Positions 45,328 through 55,882 of a DNA stretch of 64,000 nt are shown here, in pieces. This DNA is from Heterotrichella gracilis. Taxonomy: Eukaryota > Sar > Xanthophyceae > Tribonematales > Xanthonemataceae. The notes beneath the pieces were generated by a model. The model made no database searches. It worked only from the letters and a program-made list of their open reading frames with translations, and was not told where the DNA came from. The stretch spans positions 47,628 through 111,627 of the forward strand of contig JAULBX010009217.1 in NCBI GenBank assembly GCA_032358255.1, given 5' to 3'. The number at the start of each line of letters is the position of its first letter. Position 1 is the first letter of the stretch. The position numbers and the translations under genes were made by a program.

Positions 45328-46173
45328 ATGGAGAGCAGCCGTGCCGCTGCAGCACGTGCTCGCAGGGAGAAGATACTGGCCGCCGGCAACAACCGCCTGA
45401 ACCGCATCACCCAGCCCGCAGCCCCACCACCCACCGCCCCACCTCCACCAGGCGAGGAGGCAGAAGCACCCTCCACACACGCAGAGGCACATACAACATC
45501 CCCCCCATCCACAGCATCACTACCACCACCACTGGACCAGCCCGAAGCACCCACCAGCTCACATCAGGCAGAGGCAAATCCCAAGCACACACCCGCCTCC
45601 ACTGCGGCTCCAGTACCCACTCCAGCTTCCATTCCCCCTCCCCAACCACAGCCGCAGCCAAAACCAAAACCCAAGGCACCACCGTTGACCTCCCCAGTCT
45701 CCTTCATTGACACACCAGCAGCAGCAGCACCCCCCACACCCACTTCCTGCCTCACACCCTCAGCAGTTGTGGTAGCCCTCACGCGCGTCCTACTAATCAC
45801 AGCCGCAGCGGTGGCTGCCGCCGCCCCCACCCCCCTCCTCTCCCCCCTCCAGCGGCACCTCCTCCACCACCTCCCCCCCGCCACCACCACCCACCCGCTC
45901 CCCACCCTCCTCGCATGCCTGCTGCCCCTCTACCTCATCCAGGCGACACTTGGCGGCGCGCCAGCCGCCGCCCCCCCGACCTCCCCTGCGCTGTCGCTGC
46001 TGTTGGCGATGGCCCCCTTGCGGGGGGTGGTGGCGCGGGTGGGTGCTGTGGCGCGGGTGGTGGGTGCTGTGGTGGATGACGTCAGCCTCTATGTGGCCCT
46101 GCTGGTGCTGGTGACCGTCTATGGGGGTGGGGGGCAGGGTTGGGGGGAGAGGGAGACCTCGCCAATGCAGTAA
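45328..46173 (+). CDS. GET2/CAML-like tail-anchored-protein insertion receptor
   Basis: A single-exon ORF of 281 aa with TAA stop. GET2/CAML with GET1/WRB forms the ER receptor for the GET3 ATPase that delivers tail-anchored proteins. The cytosolic N-terminus carries the GET3-binding signature, a basic helix followed by RxxRIT: RARREKILAAGNNRLNRIT. A long Pro/Ala linker follows. The C-terminal third has three hydrophobic segments (SAVVVALTRVLLITAAAVAA, PTLLACLLPLYLIQATLG and VSLYVALLVLVTVYG), as expected for the family. Sequence outside the motif is low-complexity, so the call rests on the N-terminal motif plus topology. Confidence 0.68.
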   Translation: MESSRAAAARARREKILAAGNNRLNRITQPAAPPPTAPPPPGEEAEAPSTHAEAHTTSPPSTASLPPPLDQPEAPTSSHQAEANPKHTPASTAAPVPTPASIPPPQPQPQPKPKPKAPPLTSPVSFIDTPAAAAPPTPTSCLTPSAVVVALTRVLLITAAAVAAAAPTPLLSPLQRHLLHHLPPATTTHPLPTLLACLLPLYLIQATLGGAPAAAPPTSPALSLLLAMAPLRGVVARVGAVARVVGAVVDDVSLYVALLVLVTVYGGGGQGWGERETSPMQ

Positions 46174-47490
46174 AATGATGGCCAAATAGTTGCAGGCATG
46201 TGCGCCACGTTTTTGCCAAGCTGTTGTGGGGAGGGTTTTATAGCTGTCAGTGTTTTCCTACATGCCGGTGTGTGTGGGGGCGTTTTGTTTTCTTTCTTTC
46301 TTTCTGAGGCTTCCCAGGGGGACAGTTGCCATAGGTAGCTAGTAGCAGGCATGTGCACAATAGTCATGCCATGACGATCATGCGTACATCCATCATCACC
46401 AAAATGAACCTCAGGCACCATGCCAGGCAGGAGTTTTTAAGGAGTTTGGGAGCTATGGTGCTTTGGATTCCATGCATCCAATTTTGATTGTCAATGAGTG
46501 ATTGTATGAGCAATTGTATATGGACGGATTTAATTTACAGGCAAAAAGCAACTTCCAGCTTGATCACGTGATGCCATCCAATTCGGCAATGCCACGCGTA
46601 AGTACCACCTTTTGTAGCACACTGTGTGCTACAGAAACACACTGTACGGTAGTTTGTAACTATCAAGATGTTGCTGCCGATAGTCTAAGCTAGGCTAGCG
46701 CCGCGCTAAGTGCTTGATTGTTTGACTTTACCCTCGGAGTTCCTTGAAACTTTTCATACTGCACGCTTGCTGCCTAAGGCCATGTGCTAGCCAATCTGAT
46801 GGCCCATGCATTGCAGTGTGCAGTGACTGCATGGCATGGACTGCACTGCATTGCACCAAAACCAACTGCATTGTACTGTATTCCACAAAAGTAACAAAAA
46901 TGCAAAATAAAGGTATCTAGACTTCAATGTGTTCAATGCAATTAATCTACGTTGGATACAGCTATGTGTAGAATGCAAGGCTACGCGAATATGTATACGC
47001 CTTCTCAGAAGAGCGTACCAATTGAATTTCCGCTTGCAGATCACCAGCATTGCAAAGCACACCTGTGATAGATTTATTAGCCGTGCACCATGCCGCTGCT
47101 GTCGTCTGGCTTTCCCACTTCCAGCATGTTGCCCACCCACCCATGTACGCAACACCGCTACCACTACCACCGCCCACCATGAAGAAATGGGAAGCACGCC
47201 AACCAGCAGAGCTTCTGTCCCACTGTGCCCTCAGGAAATCAGGCCAGGGACTGTGTACAAGAGAACCATACAAACACGCAACACTACATCTCGGGATGCC
47301 ATGCCCAGTCCCAGAGGCTCATGTAGATCTATGCCAGTCCCAGATGCCGCTATTGGGCGCTGCTGTTGTACCCCTTAGATCAAACTACTGGGCGCCGCTA
47401 AGTGGACCCCTTGGCTGCATCACTGGCTGCCATGTCCCCTGCGCATCACTGCTACCCCCCCCCCCTCCCCCGGCCTCCACCCCCCACCGC
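46174..47490. other. Intergenic region
   Basis: This is the convergent gap between the GET2-like and OEP61-like genes, with the 3' UTRs of both. AT-richer sequence lies at 46500-47050. No coding signal or repeat was recognised. Confidence 0.45.
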
Positions 47491-50400
47491 TCACACCCAC
47501 CCCAGCCACCGCAGCAGCAGCGCCAGCAGCAGCACCACAAGCCCAGCCACCACCATGGGGCGGGCAGCAAGGTAGTCCCGAGCAACCTTTGCTGCAGTAG
47601 CTGCCCGCTGCATGGTGGCTGCACCCTTGACCATGACCCGCATGGCCCCCGGGGGAATTTTCTTCATGGTGGAGACCATCTGCTCAGCCTGGGAGGGGGG
47701 GAAATAGGGGGAAGGGGAGTGTTAGGAAGGGACGGACGGTGGGAGGGAGGGAGGACACGTCAATGAAAGGACGAACAAGTCACTGGAAGCCGTGTCATGT
47801 CTATTGGAGAGTAACCAAGCAATTGAGAGGGGGGGAGGGAGGTGTCAGCAGAAAATAGATGGTGGCACCAGCGAGTGAACAGGCAACCCGCATCATGAAA
47901 CCTCTGCAATTCGTGGAGATGCAGGGTGTGGGGCTACTCCAGGAACCTTAGACACAGTCCAGGATGCATGCAATCTCCCCGCTCCCACCGCTCCCCCCAC
48001 TCCCACCCAACCTGCTCGTTGCTAATGTCCATGCCCTGTGATCGCATCATGCTGGCCAGCGTCTGCGGGTCCATGCCCTTCATCATGCTCTCCATCATGC
48101 CCATCATGGCGGGGTCATCAAGCTGGGACATCAGGCGGGACTGGAGGTCGGCGGGGAGGGTGGGGGCCACGCCGGGAGCTCCGCCGGGGGCTGAACGATG
48201 GAGGAGCAGGGGGTGAGGTGGTTATGAGGTGGATGCCATATACGTGCATAGGGCCTGTTGCAGCGGGATTTTGAAGGGTTTCCTGCTTCTGAGTATGCTT
48301 ACGCCTGTCAAACATGCATCCTGAAGACAAGTCCACAGCCATCATGGTATATATCCATGCATTCCCCCGTGAAAGCAAGATAGCATCAAGTGCACATGCC
48401 TTATCCAATCACCAACACAACAGTGCATACCCATCCTGCCCAGGAGCCCCCATCCCACACCCCACCCCACGCACCTGCCGCACCAGCTCCGCCCCCCATA
48501 CCCCCCGCCATGCCACCCATGCCACCCGCCATGCCGCCCGCCGCCTGCGCCATGGCCGCCAGATCCTCGGGCCGCATGCCCTTCATCATGGAGGTGGCTG
48601 CACGGATCATTTGCGGGTCCATGCCGGGTGCGCCGGTGGCTGCCGCCATGGTTGCCAGGGTGTCTGGGTCCATGGATGACATCATGCGCATCACGGATGA
48701 CATCATCTGCGAGTTTGAGGGGGGAAGTATAAGTAACCACTGATCACATATGCGGTATGCGGTGAAAGTTTGACGGGGAAGCAGATGTGTGCAATTAAAT
48801 GACTGTATAAAAATCACTTTTTAAAACATTCAACAAAAAGGTTGATGTATTTTTGTCGTACATTTTGTAATAACTAAATATTACGTGATGTGGTAATATT
48901 GGTTGGCATGTGACACACCACCAACATGCCCTGTGATAGGCCACCAGCTCCAATGAGATGCGATCACTTGCACAACATCACTCAAACGCCACAAATTACT
49001 GAGGTGCAAGGCTTTAGAGGGATCATTCGCTCCACACCTGGCACCACCACCACCAACAACAACAATAACAAATCCACCCACCTCAGGGTTCTGCTGCGCA
49101 TTGGCCACAAAGTCCTGCATCTCCCCCATGCCCTGCACAGCCGCACCCCTGGCGCCACTGGGACCAGCACCACCACCAGCACCACCCCGCTGCACCACCT
49201 CCTCCACCTCCTCCACACCATCCCACTTGGGCCCCGCCGCCTCCTGAACCACCTCCACTTTTCCATCGTACTCCTCCCCTGCACCCCCCACGCTACTGCC
49301 CCCCCGCGTGGCAGCGGCTGGTGCGGCGGCTGGCGGCGGCGCTGCGGTGGTTGCTGGTGGTTGCGGTGTTGGGTTTGGCCCCCTCCTCGACTGCTTTTCT
49401 GCCAGTGCCGCTAGGTCCTCTGGCGGCATTGCCTTGAAGGCTTCAGCGCCCATGCGCAGCATCTCGGGGGTGAGGGACATGCCTGTGGGGAAAAGGGTTA
49501 AGGGTTAAGCCTGTGGTGGTGGTGAGGTGGTGATGGTTCAGTGGTGGTGCTGTGGTGGTGCTGTGGTGGTGGTGGGTGTGCTGCTAGGTCCTCTGGCGGC
49601 ATTGCCTTGAAGGCCTCAACACCCATGCGCAGCATCGCGCATGGGTGAGGGACAGGCCTGAGGATAAGGGGGTAAGCAACTGCGTAAGCAACTGCGTAAG
49701 CAACAGCGTAACGCTTACTGTTGCAGAACACGCCATGGCACTACCGGTGGCGTCTGATCCCACCTCATTCTTCACCCCCCTGCGTCCCCCTTACAGACCG
49801 CCCCTCCTATTGCCTCCATGCTCTGGGTCATGAACGGGAACACACTTTCCACTAGGGATGGCAGGCACATGGCGCAGCACATGCGCCATCTCACCGTATA
49901 TACACAGCACACACAGAAGGTGGTGCCCTGTTCCCACCCTCCACCCTCCCACCCCACCCAACCCCACCTTGCGACAACCCCGCTGCCCTCCCTATTGCCA
50001 TGTTCCACCCACCCACCACCCCACCACCCACCCCACCTTGTGGGAACCCCGCTGCCCCACGACCCCACCTTGCGACAACCCTACTGCCCTCCCAAGTGCT
50101 TTGTTCCACCCCTCAACCCCATGCGCCCACCCCACCCCACCCCACCCCACCCCACCCACCACCCACCTGGTGGGAACCCCGCTGCCCTGCCCATTGCCTC
50201 CAACTGCTTGGGGTCCATGTGCGCCATCATGTCACATGCGCTCTTGATAAGCTCAGGGTGGTGCTGCAAACAGGGAAACAAGGGGGTCAGAGAATGAACA
50301 GGAGAAGGGTGCACATGTGCGCCATCATGTCACATGCGCTCTTAATCAGCTCGGGGTGGTGCTGGAAAGGGGGGAGTAGGGGGTTTGGAGACAGCCCTCA

Positions 50401-53400
50401 GGAAGAGGGTGTCCGGGTGCAGTACAGATGAGGTGTCAAATGAGGCGCGTTATGAACTCTATTTACTCACATACATGCATCCCAGCGATTCAGCCAGATT
50501 AGCAGTGTACTCCTAGATGCCTTGCGCCAACCAGCCCGTCCCGGCGTTATGAACACACCCGACCCACCCAGCCAGCTTGGATTCCATGTTATGAACACAC
50601 CCAGCCGCTTATACAATGTGTGGGCAGCACATATCAGGAGAGGAGCAAGCAAGGTAGCTTGTCTTGAAGAGGATGCAATGCAAACAACCCCTGCGCTACC
50701 CCCGCTATCCACTTTTGACGCCACGCTACCTCCACTCACGCATCCCTCCCCAACCCCGCTCGCCACCTCACCACCACCCGTCTTGTACTCTTCCTGCCCA
50801 GCGTGTCAGTAATGAATATTTCCAATCCGTTCCCACCCTGCATCATTGCCGCCTGCCCCTTATGTACTGTACCTACTACCCCCCTGGCTGTGCCCACTCC
50901 CTACATTTCCTCCCACCCCTACCCCCACCCCCACTACCCACCTTGATGTCCTCCGCTGCCTGGCGCGCAAACTCCGACCTCCCCCCCCCCTCCATCATGG
51001 CCGCCTGCTGCTCCAGGTGTTCCGGTGACACGCTGCGCATGGCGGCCAGGTGCTCACGAAGCAGGGTGCGGTCCGCGCGCCCATTCGAGGTGGTCAGCCC
51101 AAGCATGCGCATCTGGGGTGGGGAGAACAGGGGGTAAGATCAACCTATAAATTATTATTTACCATTTTTTATCTGGCGAGTTTTGGCCCAGCGCTCCACG
51201 CTTTGGCGTTTATATAATGATACAAATTCTACATCAAGTCTAAATTTACTGATTCCCCAGTTTCTTTGCATTAAATCTCTCCAAATGAATGAATGAGTAA
51301 ATGCACTCCCAAACTATTGGAAATTTTACCACTGCGCACCCACCTTTGTCTCCACCTCCCCTTCGGACCACGAGTCGATGTCCTCCAGTGCCTGCCCAAT
51401 CATGCCGGGCTGGGCACGCAGCGCGGCCGCCATGTCACATAGGGTGGATGGGTCAAGGGCCGCCAGGGTGTTGGTGGGGTTGATGGGTGGGGGTGCGGCG
51501 GTAGCCACGGGCCGCGTGGGGGTGGTGGTGGGGGCGGAGGTGGAGGGTGTGGGGGCGGGGGCGGGGGCTGGCTGTGGTGGTGGTGTTGCCGGTTGGTCCT
51601 GCAAGGGGACAGGGTGGTAGCGGGTCTAAGGCGGGTTTTTTTGCTTGCTGTGGTAATGCCAAGATTCCTCACACCCCATGCCCCCTGTGGCGTCAACGCC
51701 AACGCCCGATGCCGTGCATGCAACACATTTGTCTCCACCCGTGCAAGGACGTGTCTCCACGTGTGCAGGGGATGTGTACACACCCGTGTGAAGGTGTATT
51801 CTCGACGAACCTGTCCGTTTCAGATTGCCCCATGCACATGCGCCCATGCCCCCAATACTCACCCCCACAGCTGTAGCGTGGTATAGCGTGGCATTTCATG
51901 CACCAGCATCACTGCCCCGGCATCCACCCACCCGTGTCACCCACTACCACCCACCCCACCTTGAGCTTTGCCCTGGCCTCGTTCAGCTTCTCCTCCACCA
52001 GTGGGCGCTCGTCAGGGGGAGAGAGGGCGAGGGCAGCCTGGAGGGGAGGGAACATGTGGGGTGATGCAGGCGGCGGCGATGCATGATAAGCACTGAGTAG
52101 ATCAGGGTGCAGCCTCGACCCCCGGGCTCTGCCCCCTTCTCGCAATCCCCAGAGACACTAGCAAGAATATATCATTGCGCACATAGTTCGGTCAATTTCA
52201 ATTTCAGTGTTTATTTTCGGTCAATGCCCATGTTGTGCTCATGGGTGCACTACGCCATTCCAGATCCAGCATGATCCCTAAACTTCTTTCGTGCGTGGAG
52301 AGTACGGTATCGTGGTGCGTCCAACACACAAACGGAAAGCGCCCATGCACCTGAATTGCGCCACCACCACGCCGGGCCCCACAGCCAATCAGCAACCTAC
52401 GCCCCCCTCCCAACCCCCCACCACCCCACCCACCTCCAGGTCCTCCACCGCGCCCCCCAACGCCCCCAGCCCCAGCCGCGCCTGCCCCCGCCGGTACAGC
52501 GCCTTGCGGTTGCCCGCCTCCGACTGCAGCACGCCGCTGCACTCGGCCTCGGCCTTGGCCATCTGGTCGGTGCGCAGGTAGCAGGCCGCCAGGTTGAGCA
52601 TGCAGGCCTTGCGCAGGTCGCGGGACTTGGCAGCGGCGTGGCCTGGGATGGGGGTGGGGGGTGGGTGCATTGGGGGAGTTGGGTGTGGGTGCGGGTGTGT
52701 CGTGGGTTGATGTGTTTTTGCAGGCAGAGTACGTCTGGGTGCAGGGTGAGCAATGGGATTGTGCACTGGCAGTTGGGCGACGTGCACACGCCTTGTGCAA
52801 ACCCCACGCCCTTTATTACATGGCCCCTATGCATGGTCTGCAGGCATGCCGCAACTGCACAAGACTGTGCTACTGGACACTGCCAGCTTGGAACAGTACT
52901 CCACCCTGCCTTGCCCCCACCACCCCCTGCTACATGCCTACCCCTCCCACCCGCCACCTACCCTCCAGGTTCTCCTTGGCCTTGCGGTACTTGAGCGCGG
53001 CCTCGGTGTACTTCCCCTGCGAGTGAAGGCTATTACCCTCCCCCTTGAGCCGTTCACTGGCTGCGTACTGGTACTGCTGCTGGCTGCTCAAGTGCGTCTC
53101 CAGCTGGGATGCAGCAGCACCCACCCCTTTGGAGTTGAGCTCGGCCTGTGCCCTGCGCATGTCCTCGGGGGAGAGGTTCTGCATGGCCGCCATCTGCTGC
53201 TGGAGCATCCCCGGGGGCAGGTTCTGGGCCATGCGGGTCATCTGGGCCATCTGCGCGGGAGGCCACCCGGGTGGGGGCAGGATGTCGCGTGGGTGGTAGT
53301 GCTGGTGCCAACTAGACTTGGGGGTGAGGAGGTGGTAACAGGAGGGTTTTTAATTGTCACTCATGAGCATATGCATATGATCAAGTCCTCCTAGTGCAAC

Positions 53401-53704
53401 GAAGCAGGGGTTGGAATATCCCACATGCCAGTGCACATTTGGGCATATTAGGCATATGCATGCATTGGGTCCCGCAAACATTGGTGCGCGTAGCCCATTC
53501 TCTGGGTGAAAGCTTCTATTTTATGATCATACTGACCTCCTCGGGCGACATCTTGGACTGCAGCGCAACAAAGACAACCGTCAGCAAGGGGGTGATCCCA
53601 AATGCAGGTGGGAGGACACTTCGAGAAGAGGAACAGCAAAAAGGCCAACCGGGCTGCCTCACCATCTGGTCCATCGCCATCTTCATCAGCTCTGGGTTCA
53701 TCAT
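47491..53704 (-). CDS. OEP61-like TPR receptor with C-terminal membrane anchor
   Basis: OEP61/TPR7-type proteins are tail-anchored TPR receptors of the plastid envelope/ER that bind Hsp70 with preproteins. Twelve exons join in phase: 53663-53704, 53537-53557, 52962-53250, 52434-52642, 51960-52037, 51344-51598, 50942-51112, 50167-50263, 49082-49482, 48475-48706, 48012-48190 and 47491-47688. They give 723 aa. It starts MMNPELMKMAMDQMSKMSPEE, split by a 21-base micro-exon. TPRs span about 70-210 (ERLKGEGNSLHSQGKYTEAA, then NLAACYLRTDQMAKAEAE, KALYRRGQARLGLG). The rest repeats a Met-rich helical motif (SPEHLEQQA, DPKQLEAMG, PPEDLAALA, DPDTLATMA, RPEDLAAMA, DPQTLASMM). It ends in a hydrophobic anchor VVAGLVVLLLALLLRWLGWV. 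It is longer than plant OEP61 because of extra motif copies. Confidence 0.85.
49587..49680 (-). repeat. Copy of OEP61-like exon 9 start in intron 8
   Basis: About 90 bases repeat 49409-49500 (CTAGGTCCTCTGGCGGCATT, then GCCTTGAAGGC) with few changes and include the acceptor side. It would encode the motif MPPEDLAA again, but the copy is not in the model. Confidence 0.85.
49970..50190 (-). repeat. Four tandem copies of OEP61-like exon 8 end
   Basis: The donor-side edge of the exon at 50167-50263 (plus: ACCTGGTGGGAACCCCGCTG, then CCCTGCCCATTGCC) is repeated at about 49971, 50034, 50068 and 50160 in versions such as ACCTTGCGACAACCCCGCTG. Confidence 0.8.
50311..50385 (-). repeat. Copy of OEP61-like exon 8 start in intron 7
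   Basis: CATGTGCGCCATCATGTCAC, then ATGCGCTCTT repeats 50216-50280 nearly exactly and continues past the acceptor (GGTGGTGCTG). Confidence 0.88.
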
Positions 53705-54177
53705 AGTTGCGGTGGCGCTCAGTGGCGGGCGGGCACAAAGGTGGGTGTCTGTTGGTACCCAGCTGTGGGGGGTGCCTGTTAGTGTGACCAGCCGTCGCGC
53801 GGGCAGCCTGACGGTAACGCACACACTGGAGCCCTGCCCATGCGGTCCCGAGCGCTTTGGCTACAGGTCAGCGGCTGTGGTAGCTACTACGTCTTGGAAG
53901 ACAGGGCTCAAAGCGCGGTGTACATGCAAGCGGATAGGCGCAGTGTACTCAGCGGGACATGGGCAGTGAGGTGTTGTGTTGCTGTATATGGGCAGGTGGG
54001 CGAGTAAGTTAGCCTGGTTTGCAGGCTTTCCAGGGAGATATCTGGAAGCACAGTGACTATCTGATATGTCACATGCCCCAGTTGCTTGGGGTGCCTCGTT
54101 GAGGAGAGAACAGTAGTATCGAGTGCTTTCGTGTATTCGGCACTCATATACGTCAAATTTGGCCATTTCGACCATCC
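53705..54177. other. Upstream region of the OEP61-like gene
   Basis: The promoter/5' UTR of the OEP61-like gene should lie here, up to the tRNA. Nothing else was recognised. Confidence 0.4.
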
Positions 54178-54274
54178 GTCAGGTTAGCTCAGTGGTAGAG
54201 CATTCGCCTGCAGTCTCCGGGTGTCTAACCCGATTGAAAGCGAGAGGTCAATGGTTCGAACCCGTTACCTGACT
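54178..54274 (+). tRNA. tRNA-Cys (GCA anticodon) with 25-base intron
   Basis: The acceptor stem GTCAGGT pairs with ACCTGAC over seven base pairs, followed by discriminator T, as in tRNA-Cys. The D arm is GCTC-AGTGGTA-GAGC. The anticodon stem TTCGC/GCGAG encloses CTGCAG..A with anticodon GCA. A 25-base intron lies after the base following the anticodon, the canonical nuclear position. The T arm is AATGG-TTCGAAC-CCGTT. The intron and missing CCA fit a nuclear gene. Confidence 0.93.
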
Positions 54275-54275
54275 A

Positions 54276-54282
54276 TTTTTTT
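54276..54282 (+). terminator. Pol III T-run terminator
   Basis: A run of seven T residues lies two bases after the tRNA end, a standard RNA polymerase III stop. Confidence 0.8.
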
Positions 54283-54555
54283 AAATTTTTTTTGCCGTTT
54301 TGCTTAGTCCCTTTTTTGCCCTCCTTTGCTTGTTACTTTTTCTTTTTGGGCTCTTTTTTTGCCATTTCCAATGCTTTTGAGTCAACTCTTTGCCATTTTC
54401 CAACAATGTAAACATCTTGGGAGACATTGGTTTGTGTTACAACCCATTTCACACCGGTAGAAGCTGCATGGAATATTTAAGGAACATGTGGGGAAGCTGG
54501 TCAAATGTCTTGTGCCATCAACAAGGCTTCAATTTTGAATCCGCATGCCACACAG

Positions 54556-55007
54556 TTAGGCCAGCCCCAGTAAACTCCATGTTTAGGGTGTGCCCCCCCC
54601 GTTTGGTTTGGGCCAAAATGGGTGCAATCGGTCGGGAATTTGCGAATTTCAATTGTGGGGCCATGCGGCCTCCATTTAACCCCTGATGCATCCCAGGGAA
54701 AGCGCACGGCGGAGACAAGCCCAAAGACGCACTGTTTGCTGAAATTGGAGTTAAATAACACCCTTCATTTGCAAAAGCGGTATCATTAAAACCCTAATGC
54801 AAGGGGTATATGCCCAATCATGCGTCAGGGGAGGAAATCCCTGGGATTCGATAAGGGGTAAAACCCTTATATAGGGTAAGGGGAGGAAATCCCCACTGTA
54901 AATTTCCCGACCAGATCACCCCGACCGACTGGATCCCCCCCCGCCCCCCGGCCGGGTCCCAACCCAAAACCTCACCCTAAACATGGAATTTACTGGGGCT
55001 GGCCTTA
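54556..55007. repeat. Inverted repeat, 35-base arms
   Basis: The left arm at 54556-54590 (AGGCCAGCCCCAGTAAACTC, then CATGTTTAGGGTG) matches the reverse complement of 54973-55007 at about 33 of 35 positions. The 380 bases between carry no ORF with a known domain. It could be a foldback/MITE-like element or an organelle inverted repeat. Confidence 0.85.
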
Positions 55008-55084
55008 GCCTTTTCTAGCCATTTCAGGAGCATTGGAACATCATTTTGCCCTCAACATATTTTACAATATGTGAAGTTGTAAAA

Positions 55085-55250
55085 AAAAAACAGGGTAAAG
55101 CCCTGCGTGAGACGCGTAATTTTGGGGACAAACCCGAGGAGGCATCAGCTGCGAAGCTGTGCACCCTTTAGCTAAGCTACCAGAAAGTGACCCTACGTCA
55201 TTCCCAGGTGAGCAGTCGAGCGGGTACTAATCCAACCGACTATACCTGAA
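55085..55250 (+). other. Organelle-type LSU rRNA 3'-end-like sequence
   Basis: GAGCGGGTACTAATCC, then AACCGACTATACC resembles the conserved 3' end of bacterial-type 23S rRNA (..GGTACTAATNN..CCG..). Upstream GGAGGCATCAGCTGCGAAGC resembles the domain VI GCATCTAAG.GCGAAGC stretch. It is probably a piece of mitochondrial (or plastid) DNA inserted in the nucleus. The rest of the rRNA is absent, so it is not a functional gene here. Confidence 0.5.
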
Positions 55251-55882
55251 GGGCCAATTAAATGGCCTTGGTGCTCGTGAACTCGCGCTACGAAGCTCGC
55301 TATGTATGGAACCTTAGGGGAATGTGTAAGAAAGAAAGAAACAAAACGCCCCCACACACGGCAGCACACCACAACAGGCAATGTTGAAAAACAGAGACAG
55401 GCCGGGCAGCCACCAGTGGAACATGGCGTGGGAAAATTGTGATGGCGGTTGGGACCCCGCTGGGGTGGAGGGCCGTGGAAACCCGTGTTGCGTGGTCGGG
55501 GCGGGGGCTCTGTGACGTGTAAAATTGTCATGGGAGCATGATACACCAGTGATTACGGTGGGAAAATTCAATTTTGTAAGCAATAATTATTGAGGCAGTG
55601 CCACAAGGCTTGGCGCCCACGATGGGTGTTGTACGGTATTTCTGGATGTACAGTGGCGGTGATGGCGGTAGTAGCGGCGATAGTAATGACAGTGGCGATG
55701 GTAATGGCGGCGGCAGTGGCGGTGGCGGTGGGGCTAGTAGCCATGATGAAGGTACCGGTATGCGGGCGGTGACAGGCACTGGCTTCTGTAACCACCCTCC
55801 CCCCTGCCCTTGCACGCCATCCCAGCTGATCACCATGTGACATTGGCCCCCCTGGATCACATATCACCTGTGCTGCCGGCTC

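Larger units (their letters stand above)
54275..55882. other. AT-rich, hairpin-rich non-coding segment
   Basis: T-rich DNA after the tRNA leads into many short hairpins (for example 54820-54895 with GGGGAGGAAATCCC motifs and GGCCAATTAAATGGCC near 55253). This is unlike the surrounding GC-rich nuclear genes and resembles organelle intergenic DNA. A long inverted repeat and an rRNA-like stretch lie inside. From 55560 to 55880 there is a GGCGGT-rich simple sequence. Confidence 0.5.

Noticed and set aside
49800-49870. Possible extra OEP61-like exon (SVFPFMTQSMEAIGG)
   Set aside because: Adding it breaks the phase; exon 8 joins exon 9 in phase without it. It may be another decayed copy.
55205-55260. 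U3 snoRNA-like GACTATACCTGAAGGG
   Set aside because: Only one short box-like match; the wider sequence fits the organelle LSU rRNA end better.
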